From positions 1,488,001 to 1,552,000 of the forward strand of contig NZ_CP011427.1 of NCBI RefSeq assembly GCF_001506165.1: a DNA stretch of 64,000 bases, given 5' to 3'. This stretch comes from Pantoea vagans (GTDB taxonomy: Bacteria; Pseudomonadota; Gammaproteobacteria; Enterobacterales; Enterobacteriaceae). Position 1 is the stretch's first letter. The number at the start of each line of letters is the position of its first letter. The position numbers were made by a program, and so were the translations under genes. Positions 26,237 through 35,768 of this stretch are shown here, in pieces. A model generated the notes under the pieces. That model was not told the origin of the DNA. It did not search any database and worked only from the letters and a program-made list of their open reading frames with translations.

Positions 26237-27667
26237 TTATGAAGAAGAGCTGCTGGAGCTAGAGCTGCTGGATGACTCGAACTGCTGCGTCAGATAGCTA
26301 CTGGTCTGGTTAAGCGAGCTCATCAGGACATCAAGCTGAGTAAATTGGGTTTTATAACGCGCCACCATGTTGTCGATACGGGTGCTCATGTCGTTATATT
26401 GGTCGGTCAACTGGTTCAGCGTTTTGCTTACACCATCTGTGGCGGCCTGCACAATGCCGGTGCTGGAAAGCCAGCCAGTCAGATTCGTTGCGATGGTGGT
26501 AGAGATCCCGGTGGTCTTGCCATCACCAACGATCATCTCTTTCACGCCGTCTGGATCGCTGGTCAGCGCGGTTTCCAGCTTGTCAGAATCGGTTTCCAAC
26601 TGTCCGGTCGTCGGGTCAGTGGTGATCCCAATCTGCGCCAGGGTTTTATAAGTGGAAGAGCTCTGTGCATTGGTCAGCATGCTCTTCAACTGGGTCTGAA
26701 TGGTACGCAGGGTACTGTCACCCAACAGAGCGCCGTTACTGGAGTCCTGAGCATCCGCACCCACATCCACCGCGGTGTATTTCGTCAGGGTGTCGAACTG
26801 ATCCAGCAGCGTGTTGTAGGCACTGACCCAGCTGTTGATGGCACTTTCAGCTTTTGACGTGTCTTTGGTAATGGTCAGCGTCTGGTTGCCGGTAGTGGTG
26901 TCGTTAAGATTCAGTGTAATACCTTCCAGCGCATCATCAATGGTGTTGCTGCTGTTCTCAATCTCAACGTTGTTGACGGTTAACTTGGCATTTTGCGCAG
27001 CGACGCTTTCGGTCATCGCATTGCTGCTGGATGTGGAGTCATAGCCCACAATACCCTGCAAAGTGTCATCGCCGGTCACGCTAATCGAGCTGACGGCATT
27101 ATCGCTGCCGGTTTCGCTCGAGGTCAGCGATAAACGATAGCTGCCATCGCCGACTTTAATAATGGTGGCAGAGACACCGGCATCAGCACTGTTGATGGCA
27201 TCACGCATGCCCGTTAGCGAGGTTTGATCGCTGGTCAGAGAGATATCTTTACTTGTGCCGTCTTTCAAGGCGATGGTCAGAGTGCGGCTGCTGGCAGAAC
27301 TGTCACCTAAGGCTGTGGTATTACTGGTCTGCACTGCTGAAGTCAGGGTTTGAGCCTGCGCCAGTTGCGACACGCTGATGGTGTATTTACCGGCAACCAC
27401 AGAACCCGATGTGGTGGCGCTAAAGGCGCTGGAACTGCTGCTGGCAGACGTCGCGGTGAACAGATCGGCATCATTAAGCGTGGTGTTGGCGGTCTGGAAG
27501 GTGGTCAGCGCACTTTTCAGCGTCCCGTAAGCACTCAGTTTGGCGGTATAGGCCGTCTGCTGAGTGGAAATCGGTGTCAGAGACGCTTTCTCGGCGGTTT
27601 CCAGGTTATCCAGAATGGTACTTAAATCGAGTCCTGAACCGATACCGAGCGTAGAGATACTAGCCAT
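26237..27667 (-). CDS. fliD: Flagellar filament cap protein FliD
   Basis: A 476-residue cap protein. N-terminal (STLGIGSGLDLSTILDNLET) and C-terminal (MSTRIDNMVARYKTQFTQLD) helical D0/D1 parts are conserved; the middle is variable. The C-terminus is unusual: after SSYLTQQFE it ends in 12 consecutive serines written with mixed codons. FliD caps the filament and folds flagellin at the tip. A sigma-28 promoter lies 42 bp upstream; the operon is fliD-fliS-fliT. Confidence 0.96.
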   Translation of the reverse strand: MASISTLGIGSGLDLSTILDNLETAEKASLTPISTQQTAYTAKLSAYGTLKSALTTFQTANTTLNDADLFTATSASSSSSAFSATTSGSVVAGKYTISVSQLAQAQTLTSAVQTSNTTALGDSSASSRTLTIALKDGTSKDISLTSDQTSLTGMRDAINSADAGVSATIIKVGDGSYRLSLTSSETGSDNAVSSISVTGDDTLQGIVGYDSTSSSNAMTESVAAQNAKLTVNNVEIENSSNTIDDALEGITLNLNDTTTGNQTLTITKDTSKAESAINSWVSAYNTLLDQFDTLTKYTAVDVGADAQDSSNGALLGDSTLRTIQTQLKSMLTNAQSSSTYKTLAQIGITTDPTTGQLETDSDKLETALTSDPDGVKEMIVGDGKTTGISTTIATNLTGWLSSTGIVQAATDGVSKTLNQLTDQYNDMSTRIDNMVARYKTQFTQLDVLMSSLNQTSSYLTQQFESSSSSSSSSSSS

Positions 27668-27708
27668 GTTGTTTCCTTTTATATCGACACGGAGAGTGAA
27701 TACCCGGG

Positions 27709-27735
27709 TTATCGGCTTTTGATGGGCAAAGTTTA
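27709..27735 (-). promoter_or_regulatory. Sigma-28 (FliA) promoter of fliDST
   Basis: The minus strand reads TAAACTTT, 11 nt, GCCGATAA, against the consensus TAAAGTTT-N11-GCCGATAA (one mismatch). Confidence 0.92.
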
Positions 27736-27899
27736 AAATTATTTATCAGCGAGTGATAAAGCGAATAAGGCATATAGAGAAGGGTATTTCTCGCGCTAGA
27801 AAAGTGCTGAGGTTGCACTAAAGAAGTGCTGGGTGAGGGCGATAAAGATAAGCGTGACAGGTTGAAGAGAAAAAATTTCGCCTGGTACTAAAAAAAATC

Positions 27900-27926
27900 T
27901 AAAGGTTGTTAGCAGGTAGACGATAA
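27900..27926 (+). promoter_or_regulatory. Sigma-28 (FliA) promoter of fliC
   Basis: TAAAGGTT (27900-27907), 11 nt, GACGATAA (27919-27926). Spacing is exact and the -10 has one mismatch. It is 76 bp upstream of the fliC ATG. The 335-bp fliD-fliC region holds only these divergent promoters and leader sequences. Confidence 0.9.
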
Positions 27927-28002
27927 CAACTTTGACGGCGCTGAAGCCGGTGGGTTGAAGCCCAAACCTTAACCAAAGACTTGATTAATAGGAACTTAAA
28001 CC

Positions 28003-29295
28003 ATGGCCCAAGTAATTAACACCAACAGCCTCTCGCTGATCACTCAGAACAACATCAACAAGAACCAGTCTGCTCTGTCTACTTCAATCGAGCGTCTGTC
28101 TTCTGGTCTTCGTATCAACAGCGCGAAAGATGACGCTGCTGGTCAGGCAATTGCCAACCGCTTCACCTCTAACATCAACGGCCTGACTCAGGCTGCTCGT
28201 AACGCCAACGACGGTATCTCTGCTGCGCAGACGACTGAAGGCGCACTGTCAGAAATCAACAACAACTTACAGCGTGTTCGTGAACTGACTGTACAAGCAC
28301 AGAACGGCACCAACTCTGATTCTGACCTGTCTTCAATCCAGGACGAAATCAAATCACGTCTGGACGAAATTGACCGTGTATCTGGTCAGACTCAGTTCAA
28401 CGGCGTGAACGTGCTGGCTAAAGACGGCAAAATGTCTATCCAGGTTGGTGCAAACGATGGCCAGACTATCGATATCGACCTGCAGAAAATTGACTCTACT
28501 ACTTTGGGCCTGAAAGGCTTCTCAGTAGACGGTAACTCTCTGAAACTCAGCGACGCTGTTACCACCGTTGGTGATGCTTCTGATTCAGGTGCTACCGTTT
28601 CAAATGTAGATTTGTCAGACGTTGCAGATGCTTTAGGCGTAGATGCAAGTGGGCTCTCATTGCATAACGTACTGACCTCAGGTGGTGCTGCAACAAATAC
28701 TTATGTTGTTTCATCTGGTAGCGATAACTACTCTGTATCGGTCGGTACATCAGGTAAAATCGAACTGAACACCGCAGATGTAAGTTACGATGATGATGCA
28801 AATGGCGTTACCGATGGTTCAATGACAGGTCAGTTCATTAAAGTTGGTAGTGATTCAACAGGCGGAGCCGTTGGCTTTGTTACTGTCCAAGGTAAAAACT
28901 ATGAGACCGGCAGTGGGGCACTTGCTAACGGCGGTGATACAACAACAACAGGTACTGCGGTTGACATCGAAGATATCTCAGATTCAGCTAACACCCATGT
29001 ATACTCTGGCGCATCAACTAACGACCCACTGGCACTGCTGGACAAAGCAATTGCATCAGTTGATAAATTCCGCTCAAGCTTGGGTGCAGTTCAGAACCGT
29101 CTGGACTCTGCTATCACCAACCTGAACAACACCACGACTAACCTGTCTGAAGCACAGTCACGTATTCAGGATGCTGACTACGCAACTGAAGTTTCAAACA
29201 TGTCTAAGGCACAGATCATCCAGCAGGCGGGTAACTCAGTGTTGGCTAAAGCTAACCAGGTTCCACAGCAGGTTCTGTCTCTGCTGCAGGGCTAA
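28003..29295 (+). CDS. fliC: Flagellin FliC
   Basis: A 430-residue flagellin. The N-terminal D0/D1 region (MAQVINTNSLSLITQNNINK ... SRLDEIDRVSGQTQFNGVNV) and C-terminal D1/D0 region (DYATEVSNMSKAQIIQQAGN ... VPQQVLSLLQG) are typical of enterobacteria. The middle (about residues 175-330) is short, rich in Ser, Thr, Gly and Asp, and its codon use is less biased than the ends, as in variable antigenic domains. The Ser/Thr content and the glycosyltransferase gene downstream suggest glycosylation. It carries its own sigma-28 promoter and terminator. Confidence 0.97.
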   Translation: MAQVINTNSLSLITQNNINKNQSALSTSIERLSSGLRINSAKDDAAGQAIANRFTSNINGLTQAARNANDGISAAQTTEGALSEINNNLQRVRELTVQAQNGTNSDSDLSSIQDEIKSRLDEIDRVSGQTQFNGVNVLAKDGKMSIQVGANDGQTIDIDLQKIDSTTLGLKGFSVDGNSLKLSDAVTTVGDASDSGATVSNVDLSDVADALGVDASGLSLHNVLTSGGAATNTYVVSSGSDNYSVSVGTSGKIELNTADVSYDDDANGVTDGSMTGQFIKVGSDSTGGAVGFVTVQGKNYETGSGALANGGDTTTTGTAVDIEDISDSANTHVYSGASTNDPLALLDKAIASVDKFRSSLGAVQNRLDSAITNLNNTTTNLSEAQSRIQDADYATEVSNMSKAQIIQQAGNSVLAKANQVPQQVLSLLQG

Positions 29296-29319
29296 TCGTC
29301 CTAAATTTCTTGCTTATTC

Positions 29320-29343
29320 AACCCCGCTTCGGCGGGGTTTTTT
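29320..29343 (+). terminator. fliC terminator
   Basis: CCCCGC, loop TTCG, GCGGGG, followed by T6. Confidence 0.93.
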
Positions 29344-29512
29344 ATGGATAAAATATGGCTTTTACTACAACATGGTTGATATAAAGGATTAGCTGTAATT
29401 CTCCCTCATGCTCACCCGATTGAATAACGCCGTACTAGCTATGCTAAAGCAAAATTGTATTCGTTCTGAGCAGCATTATTCTGCGCTTAGAGCCAAGGGA
29501 GAATGAGCCAAA

Positions 29513-32500
29513 ATGACTGAGCCAGATCTGGTAAGTATTATCCTGACAGCCCAAATACCAACGTGGTTCAATACCGCATTGGAAAGTGCACTTGCACAAA
29601 ATTACCCCCATTGTGAAATCATTATCGCTGACAGCGGTGGTGATAGATATATCCCTGATTTGTTAACACCTTATCTCAATCAGCCTGGTCATAAAATTCG
29701 CCATTTAGTCTTTGATAAAAACGATAAAGGGATATTTGAATCCGCGATCCGCCAGGCGTATGGTAAATATATTAAATTTGTTTCAGATGCCGAGATACTT
29801 GAACCGTACTGCGTAGAAACACTGGTCTCCGGTCTGGTATCTCAACAACAATGCCGTATTGCTGCTTCAAAGCGTAAGCGTGTTGATCCTAAAGGGGGGT
29901 TGCTACCTGACTTGGTTTCGACATGCGCATTGGTTGATAGTAAAAGTATTATTAAAGGGCGTGATTTATTGTGCACGCAAAGTCGCGTTAGTTACAGTTT
30001 GTTAGGCGAGTTGACCGCTTCATTATTTTATCGTGATGATGTTATGGGATTAATGTCTGATGATCGGCTATTCGTGATCAATAATGAACCTGTAATTGGC
30101 GTTGAGGGGTTGCTTTTATATAGTAAGTTATTGGCCAAAACCGATTTAATCTGGTTCCCAGAGGCACTCTGTGCTGTACGTGCCTCTGAAGTTTATAAAC
30201 AACCGCATCAACGGGATAGTGAAGAAGCAATAAAAAAAGCACGAGATGTTGTGTTAAATGCCATTCGCAGCGAAGTGTGGTACAACGAAAGTAACGTAAA
30301 CGAAGTCCGAGTGGCACCCTTTGAAAACCCGAATGACTTTACGAGAAAAAATTTGGTTAGCCACCAATATCATTATCTGAATCTAAATAGACTTGAATGG
30401 TGGAATCGTGTACGTAAACTGGAGTCTTTCCAAGAGATACGTCTCCAGCAAATGGCTGTTGAAAATCCAGAGATTACACGCGTTGGAGTCATCATTAATG
30501 TTGCAGAGGATAATGCTTCCCGAGTAGACCAAACCTTGGCCTCTCTTTCCCATCAAAATATAAGTAATCTGCAACTGATTCCAATCTTAGTCGGAGCAGT
30601 CGAAAATACGCCTTTCGAAATAGTCAGATATTCAGCGCTAACAGATAATAGAATTGATATTATCAATCGATTGATTACTGAACGTGATGAGCAGTGGTAT
30701 ATTTTTGTTGATGCAGGCAGTTATTTTATGCCATCGGGTTTGGTTGCGCTTTCAACCACACTACCGCAGGTTGATAATTTGCTGGCTATTTATGCCGACG
30801 AATATTTTTACATGGGGAATGACCCTTCAGGTGTTATCTTCCGGCCAGACCTAAACTTGGATCTTGTGCTCAGTTCACCTAAAACGATGGCGCAACATTG
30901 GTTGTTCCGTCGTGAACTATTATTGGCTGCTGAGGGGTTGGATAAAGAATATCCGGCTTCAGCCGAATTTGACTTGATTGTCAAAATGCTGGAGTCTCAG
31001 GGACTCAATTGTGCGGGCCATCTGGTAGAGCCTCTGATAACTTCTCGCTTGAAAAGTCGCGCTATTGTTGAAGATGCTGCAATTATTGAACGTCATCTGC
31101 ATAATCGTGGTTATCCTAAAGCACAAATTGCCTTAGATAGTTACTATAATTACCGATTGCGCTATCAGCATGCTGTAAAGCCGAAAGTATCTATCGTTAT
31201 TCTCGCTAACTGGCATTTGCCCTCGTTGATAACTTCGGTTACTACTATTTTAGAAAAAACCAGTTATCTCAACTACGAATTATTGATTGTTGCCGATGGC
31301 CAACGGTCTGAAGAGCGTGAGAACTGGTTGAAGACACTTGCAAGTGTGGACCCAAAACGTATTCGTATTTTAAATTATCAACATACTTTTAACCATGGTG
31401 GGATGGTGAATTTGGCTGCGCTGAACGCAGAGGGGGAATATCTGGCGTTTATGCATTGTGAATTAGCGGTTACTGATAGTGAGTGGCTGGATAATTTATT
31501 AAATCATGGCTTGCGACCTGAAGTTGCGATTGTCGGTGGAAAGCAACTATCATCGGATAATAAAATACGCCATGCAGGCTTTGTCCTTGGAATGAACGGT
31601 GCCGCTGGGGAAGTGTTCCGCGGACTGGAAGATAATCAGCCTAGTTATTTAGGCCGCCTAAGTTTGGACCAAAACTACAGTGCTGTGTCCGGCGACTTTA
31701 TGCTGGTGAGGAAATCTGTTTTTGATGCGCTAAATGGTTTTGATGCAGATCAACCGATGTATGGCGATGTCGATTTTTGCCTGCGCGCCCGTAATGAGGG
31801 TTATATGACGGTCTGGACACCTTATGCAAGAATTCATCGCCCGGCAGCACGTCAAAATCCTTTCCCTGGAGAAACTGTCCACAGTTCCAGCAAACTTAAA
31901 CAGCTGGAAGAAGACAAACTTTATCAACGCTGGATGCCGATGATCGCGAATGATCCGGCTTTCAACGCGAATTTATCTTTGAAAAGTCGCCATTTCGATA
32001 TGTCTAGTGAAAGCGAAATAACCTGGCGGCCAGCTCAACGGGAAAATTTACCTGTGTTTCTTGCGCACAATGCGGATATCTCCGGTTGCGGCTATTACCG
32101 CATAATGAAGCCATTGGAAGCAATGCTGAATGAGGGGCTGGCCGAAGGTAAGCAAGGTATGACGTTATTAACCTTGAGTGAGATGGGGAAATTTAAGCCT
32201 GATAGCTTGATTATTCAACGTCGATATTCTGTAGCATTTCACAATTGGATTGAGCGCACGGGTAAGCTTCACGATGTATTCAAAGTATTCGAGCTTGACG
32301 ATTACATTCTTAACGTACCAATGAAGCACTATCGCCGTACCAGCTTCAAGCAAGAAACAACAGGCTTAATGCGTAAAAGTCTCAGCTATTTTGATCGCTT
32401 TGTCGTCTCTACAGAACCCTTAGCTGAAGCCATGCGCGATATGCACCCTAATATCGTGGTAGTGAAAAATCGTCTTCCGGTAGATATATGGGGGCAATTG

Positions 32501-33034
32501 CAAAGCCTACGAAATCAGGGCCGAAAACCTCGTGTTGGCTGGGCGGGCGGTTCTAGTCATCGTGGTGATCTGGAAATGATCGCGGATGTAGTGAAAGAGT
32601 TCACTAACGAGGTCGAGTGGGTATTTATGGGAATGTGCCCAGAAAAGTTGCGTCCATACGTGCATGAGGTTCATTACGGCGTAGATATCAGTCTTTATCC
32701 TGAAACATTGGCTGCATTAAATCTCGATTTAGCTTTAGCTCCAGTAGAAGATAATATTTTTAACTCTTGTAAGAGCAATTTACGGCTTTTGGAATATGGA
32801 GCTTGCGGCATTCCTGTTATTTGTAGTGATGTTGCTTGCTATCGTGGCGATGATTTACCGGTTACACGTATAAGTAACAGATTTATCGATTGGCGCGATG
32901 CGATCCGCATGCATTTAGCCGATCCTGAAGCAAGCTCACGTATGGGGCAAGCATTACAGATTGCCATACGTCGCGATTGGATGCTCACCGGTAATAACGT
33001 GCGTGAATGGGTGAAAGCCTGGAGTGCTGATTAA
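29513..33034 (+). CDS. Large multi-domain glycosyltransferase, probable flagellin glycosylation
   Basis: A 1,173-residue protein, soluble by eye. It appears to hold three GT-A (family 2-like) units, at about residues 1-240 (VSIILTAQIPTWFNTALESA), 325-545 (GVIINVAEDNASRVDQTLAS; FVDAGSYF) and 563-800 (VSIVILANWHLPSLITSVTT; GDVDFCLRARNEGY). A GT-B-like C-terminal unit follows (about 870-1173: GCGYYRIMKPLEAML; RLLEYGACGIPVICSDV). It sits directly after fliC and has lower GC than the neighbouring fli genes, suggesting acquisition. Similar genes next to fliC modify flagellin; the target here is inferred. A five-codon ORF (ATG 29503) overlaps its start. Confidence 0.8.
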   Translation: MTEPDLVSIILTAQIPTWFNTALESALAQNYPHCEIIIADSGGDRYIPDLLTPYLNQPGHKIRHLVFDKNDKGIFESAIRQAYGKYIKFVSDAEILEPYCVETLVSGLVSQQQCRIAASKRKRVDPKGGLLPDLVSTCALVDSKSIIKGRDLLCTQSRVSYSLLGELTASLFYRDDVMGLMSDDRLFVINNEPVIGVEGLLLYSKLLAKTDLIWFPEALCAVRASEVYKQPHQRDSEEAIKKARDVVLNAIRSEVWYNESNVNEVRVAPFENPNDFTRKNLVSHQYHYLNLNRLEWWNRVRKLESFQEIRLQQMAVENPEITRVGVIINVAEDNASRVDQTLASLSHQNISNLQLIPILVGAVENTPFEIVRYSALTDNRIDIINRLITERDEQWYIFVDAGSYFMPSGLVALSTTLPQVDNLLAIYADEYFYMGNDPSGVIFRPDLNLDLVLSSPKTMAQHWLFRRELLLAAEGLDKEYPASAEFDLIVKMLESQGLNCAGHLVEPLITSRLKSRAIVEDAAIIERHLHNRGYPKAQIALDSYYNYRLRYQHAVKPKVSIVILANWHLPSLITSVTTILEKTSYLNYELLIVADGQRSEERENWLKTLASVDPKRIRILNYQHTFNHGGMVNLAALNAEGEYLAFMHCELAVTDSEWLDNLLNHGLRPEVAIVGGKQLSSDNKIRHAGFVLGMNGAAGEVFRGLEDNQPSYLGRLSLDQNYSAVSGDFMLVRKSVFDALNGFDADQPMYGDVDFCLRARNEGYMTVWTPYARIHRPAARQNPFPGETVHSSSKLKQLEEDKLYQRWMPMIANDPAFNANLSLKSRHFDMSSESEITWRPAQRENLPVFLAHNADISGCGYYRIMKPLEAMLNEGLAEGKQGMTLLTLSEMGKFKPDSLIIQRRYSVAFHNWIERTGKLHDVFKVFELDDYILNVPMKHYRRTSFKQETTGLMRKSLSYFDRFVVSTEPLAEAMRDMHPNIVVVKNRLPVDIWGQLQSLRNQGRKPRVGWAGGSSHRGDLEMIADVVKEFTNEVEWVFMGMCPEKLRPYVHEVHYGVDISLYPETLAALNLDLALAPVEDNIFNSCKSNLRLLEYGACGIPVICSDVACYRGDDLPVTRISNRFIDWRDAIRMHLADPEASSRMGQALQIAIRRDWMLTGNNVREWVKAWSAD

Positions 33035-33042
33035 GCCAAATA

Positions 33043-33067
33043 CGAGCCCCTGCTTTGCAGGGGCTCG
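33043..33067 (+). terminator. Terminator after the glycosyltransferase gene
   Basis: CGAGCCCCTG, loop CTTTG, CAGGGGCTCG, followed by ATTTCT. Perfect 10-bp stem, modest T tract. Confidence 0.7.
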
Positions 33068-33251
33068 ATTTCTAAAGGTGAATTATTCTGCTTTAAAACA
33101 AATCGCCGTATTTCCATTTATATGATTTGTTCTTGCACCCTACATCCTCAGAAAAGTAACCACCCTGTTACAGTCCCGCGCCAAAATGCCGATAACCACT
33201 CCAGAATCATTCCAATTTTTACGCTCTACTTTTTCTGTTTCTGGGGTGTCT

Positions 33252-34220
33252 ATGCGCTTCAATTATGACTTGTTACCAGGTGAGCAACTGACCTTCGAAG
33301 AGATTGCGTTGCGCTATGCGCAGCAGCATCCTGATGAGAAAGAACTCACCGCACGCGGGTTGCTGAGCCCGTCGACCAGCTTTCGCAATTTAATCATCCG
33401 CGCGGTGTTCGCGCAGGAGGAGATCAACAGCCCGCTGGAGGATCTGCTGTTCGTCTCGGAAGATAATGAGCGTAAAAACTATCTGCGCCGTTTTGAGCAC
33501 TATTTAAAGACGCAACAGGCTTTCCTTTATTTCCGTCGCAACGATGAAATAAAGAAAGAAGGGCGCTGGAAAGTGGTGGGGGAAACGCAAGTTTACGCCA
33601 TGCTCGATCCTAACTCAGCAGAAGCGCAGAACCTGCTCTCCAGCCGGGGCTTTAAACTGGTGCTGATGCGTCAAACGGAAGAGGAGGAGTATTGGCAGCT
33701 GTTTGATCCCCATGCGCATCCCTGTTTCCCGCTGTCGCGCAAGATTCAGTTCCTGGTGGTGTTGAGCACGCCGCATCATAAAGTGCCTACGGCCGTGATG
33801 CCGGGTACGGAAGTGGGTCGGCGTGTGAAAGCCAAAGTGTTCCAGCGCGCCAGCCAGGCGGAGTTCAGTTCGGCGGTAAAGGCACGCTATGGTGCCTGCA
33901 TCATTACCGGAACGCAGCTCACCGAACGCCACAGCTGGCCATGGGTGGAAGCCTGCTATATCGATACGCAAGAAAATGAAGAGGGCTTTCTGGCGGATAA
34001 CAGCGTCGATAACGGCCTGTTCCTGCGCAGTGATCTACAGCGCTTGTTTATCAACAAAATGATAAGCATCGACGCAGAAACTGGGCAGGTGGTGTTTAAT
34101 CCGGCACTGGAAACTGAAGTGTCGGTAAGCGATTTCTATCAGACACTTGAGGGCAAAACCTGTGCACTGTGGGACGCGGTGCCGCCTGGCACGCGGCAAC
34201 GGCTGCGTAATCTGCGCTAG
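33252..34220 (+). CDS. Degenerate HNH-endonuclease-like protein
   Basis: A 322-residue protein. The C-terminal part resembles the HNH_2 family (YGACIITG, about residue 215; WVEACYI, 231-237; NSVDNGLFLRSDLQRLFI, 250-267). In that family the pattern is usually AHI and then NG-LL---LH-LFD. Here Tyr236 and Gln263 replace the two histidines, so nuclease activity is doubtful. The N-terminal ~200 residues are unrecognised. The start is the ATG at 33252 after GGGGTG; an in-frame ATG at 33186 has no site. It lies between the flagellin glycosyltransferase and fliA, where E. coli has no gene. Confidence 0.7.
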   Translation: MRFNYDLLPGEQLTFEEIALRYAQQHPDEKELTARGLLSPSTSFRNLIIRAVFAQEEINSPLEDLLFVSEDNERKNYLRRFEHYLKTQQAFLYFRRNDEIKKEGRWKVVGETQVYAMLDPNSAEAQNLLSSRGFKLVLMRQTEEEEYWQLFDPHAHPCFPLSRKIQFLVVLSTPHHKVPTAVMPGTEVGRRVKAKVFQRASQAEFSSAVKARYGACIITGTQLTERHSWPWVEACYIDTQENEEGFLADNSVDNGLFLRSDLQRLFINKMISIDAETGQVVFNPALETEVSVSDFYQTLEGKTCALWDAVPPGTRQRLRNLR

Positions 34221-34312
34221 ACATCGGGCTGATGGCGGTGCATTGCGCCGCCATCCATAACAAATTTGAAATAACCTCGCTTTTTCCCGCCTATTCTGCC
34301 AATCGAAACCCC

Positions 34313-34339
34313 TACAGAATTGGATAATCATGCCGATAA
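34313..34339 (+). promoter_or_regulatory. Sigma-28-like promoter of fliA
   Basis: TACAGAAT (34313-34320), 11 nt, GCCGATAA (34332-34339). The -10 is perfect and the -35 matches 5 of 8. It would let FliA activate its own gene. Confidence 0.8.
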
Positions 34340-34363
34340 CTTTATTAACGCAGGGTAGTCATC

Positions 34364-35086
34364 GTGAACGATCTCTATACGCCCGAAGGCGTGATGGATA
34401 AACATTCGCTCTGGCAGCGCTACGTTCCTCTGGTGCGATATGAAGCGTTGCGCTTGCAGGTACGTCTGCCAGCCAGCGTTGAGCTTGACGATCTGCTGCA
34501 GGCTGGTGGCATTGGTTTATTGAATGCCGTGGAGCGCTACGACGCGCTACAAGGCACCGCCTTTACCACCTATGCCGTGCAGCGTATCCGGGGCGCAATG
34601 CTGGATGAACTGCGCAGCCGCGACTGGGCACCTCGTAGCGTACGTCGTAATGCGCGCGAAGTGGCTGGTGCTATGCATCAAGTAGAACAAGCGTTGGGGC
34701 GCTCGGCTACTGAGCAGGAAGTGGCTGAACAGTTGAATGTTTCGCTGGAGGAGTATCGGCAGATCTTGCTCGATACCAACAACAGCCAACTCTTCTCCTA
34801 CGACGAGTATCGGGAAGAACACGGTGACAGTGCGGAGCTGGTGACGGAAGGGCATGAAGAAGCCAACCCGCTTCATCAGTTAATGGAAGGAAACTTGCGT
34901 GACCGCGTAATTGAAGCGATCGAGGCGTTGCCCGAGCGTGAAAAATTAGTGCTCACACTGTACTACCAGGAAGAACTGAACCTGAAAGAGATTGGCGCAG
35001 TGCTGGAAGTCGGGGAATCCCGCGTCAGCCAGCTGCACAGTCAGGCGATCAAACGCCTGCGTGCCCGATTAGCGGGGGCGCGCTGA
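34364..35086 (+). CDS. fliA: RNA polymerase sigma factor FliA (sigma-28)
   Basis: A 240-residue sigma-70 family factor with regions 2 (SVELDDLLQAGGIGLLNAVE; RIRGAMLDELRSRDW), 3 and 4 (LNLKEIGAVLEVGESRVSQL) in order, nearly identical to E. coli FliA. The start is GTG at 34364, as in E. coli. It drives the late flagellar genes and is held by FlgM until the hook is complete. fliZ follows 47 nt later. Confidence 0.98.
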   Translation: MNDLYTPEGVMDKHSLWQRYVPLVRYEALRLQVRLPASVELDDLLQAGGIGLLNAVERYDALQGTAFTTYAVQRIRGAMLDELRSRDWAPRSVRRNAREVAGAMHQVEQALGRSATEQEVAEQLNVSLEEYRQILLDTNNSQLFSYDEYREEHGDSAELVTEGHEEANPLHQLMEGNLRDRVIEAIEALPEREKLVLTLYYQEELNLKEIGAVLEVGESRVSQLHSQAIKRLRARLAGAR

Positions 35087-35133
35087 CAGACTCAGTTCCT
35101 GGGATCAAAAATAAAAATACCGGGGACTCAGCA

Positions 35134-35637
35134 ATGGGAGCCAAAGCCAAAGCCAGACCTTTAAGTCGTTATCTTAAAGACTACAAACACAGCCAAAGCA
35201 ATTGTTCACATTGTGGCAAGGTTTTAGACCGCATGGCGTTAGTATTCCGCGGCCAGATCATCAATAAAGAGGCCATCGCACGCATGGACCAGATGATTGA
35301 CGATCAGGTGTGGATGAAACTCCAGCCGGAATTAACCGCGTTGTGTCGTTTTTGCAGCGATATTTTTTGTAATACCCATCCGAATTACTTCGACATTATG
35401 GCGTTCAAGCAATACCTGTTTGAACAGACCGAAATGAGTCACAGCACCATACGTGAGTATGTAGTACGCCTGCGTCGTCTTGATGACATGCTGAAAGCGA
35501 AAAATTTCCCGGCCGACAGATTACGGGGCATCAGCTGGCATGAGTGTCTGGAAAACGACTTACCTGATGCCGGTAACAATAACTACCGCATCGCGCTGCG
35601 CAAATATGACCAGTTTTTAGGCTGGCAGCAGGGCTGA
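35134..35637 (+). CDS. fliZ: FliZ, flagellar and sigma-S antagonist regulator
   Basis: A 167-residue DNA-binding protein whose C-terminal half resembles the SAM-like (N-terminal) domain of tyrosine integrases (FEQTEMSHSTIREYVVRLRR). It has several cysteines, including CSHCGK and CRFCSDIFC. E. coli FliZ (183 residues) represses RpoS-dependent promoters such as those of curli and raises FlhDC activity. It is transcribed with fliA. A 10-bp inverted repeat (35648-35683) follows the stop. Confidence 0.95.
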   Translation: MGAKAKARPLSRYLKDYKHSQSNCSHCGKVLDRMALVFRGQIINKEAIARMDQMIDDQVWMKLQPELTALCRFCSDIFCNTHPNYFDIMAFKQYLFEQTEMSHSTIREYVVRLRRLDDMLKAKNFPADRLRGISWHECLENDLPDAGNNNYRIALRKYDQFLGWQQG

Positions 35638-35647
35638 TTGTGATCCT

Positions 35648-35683
35648 GCCCTTGTTGTTGCTGAGCATAGCGGCAACAAGGGC
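35648..35683 (+). promoter_or_regulatory. Hairpin between fliZ and dcyD
   Basis: GCCCTTGTTG (35648-35657) pairs perfectly with CAACAAGGGC (35674-35683). No T tract follows, so it may be an mRNA processing or stability structure rather than a terminator. Confidence 0.4.
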
Positions 35684-35768
35684 CGCGCTCGCAGATTTCC
35701 GGGTGCGACTTTTCTCATCTTCTGCAACACTATAGGGATAATTGCACATTGCCCGAATGGAGGCTGCA

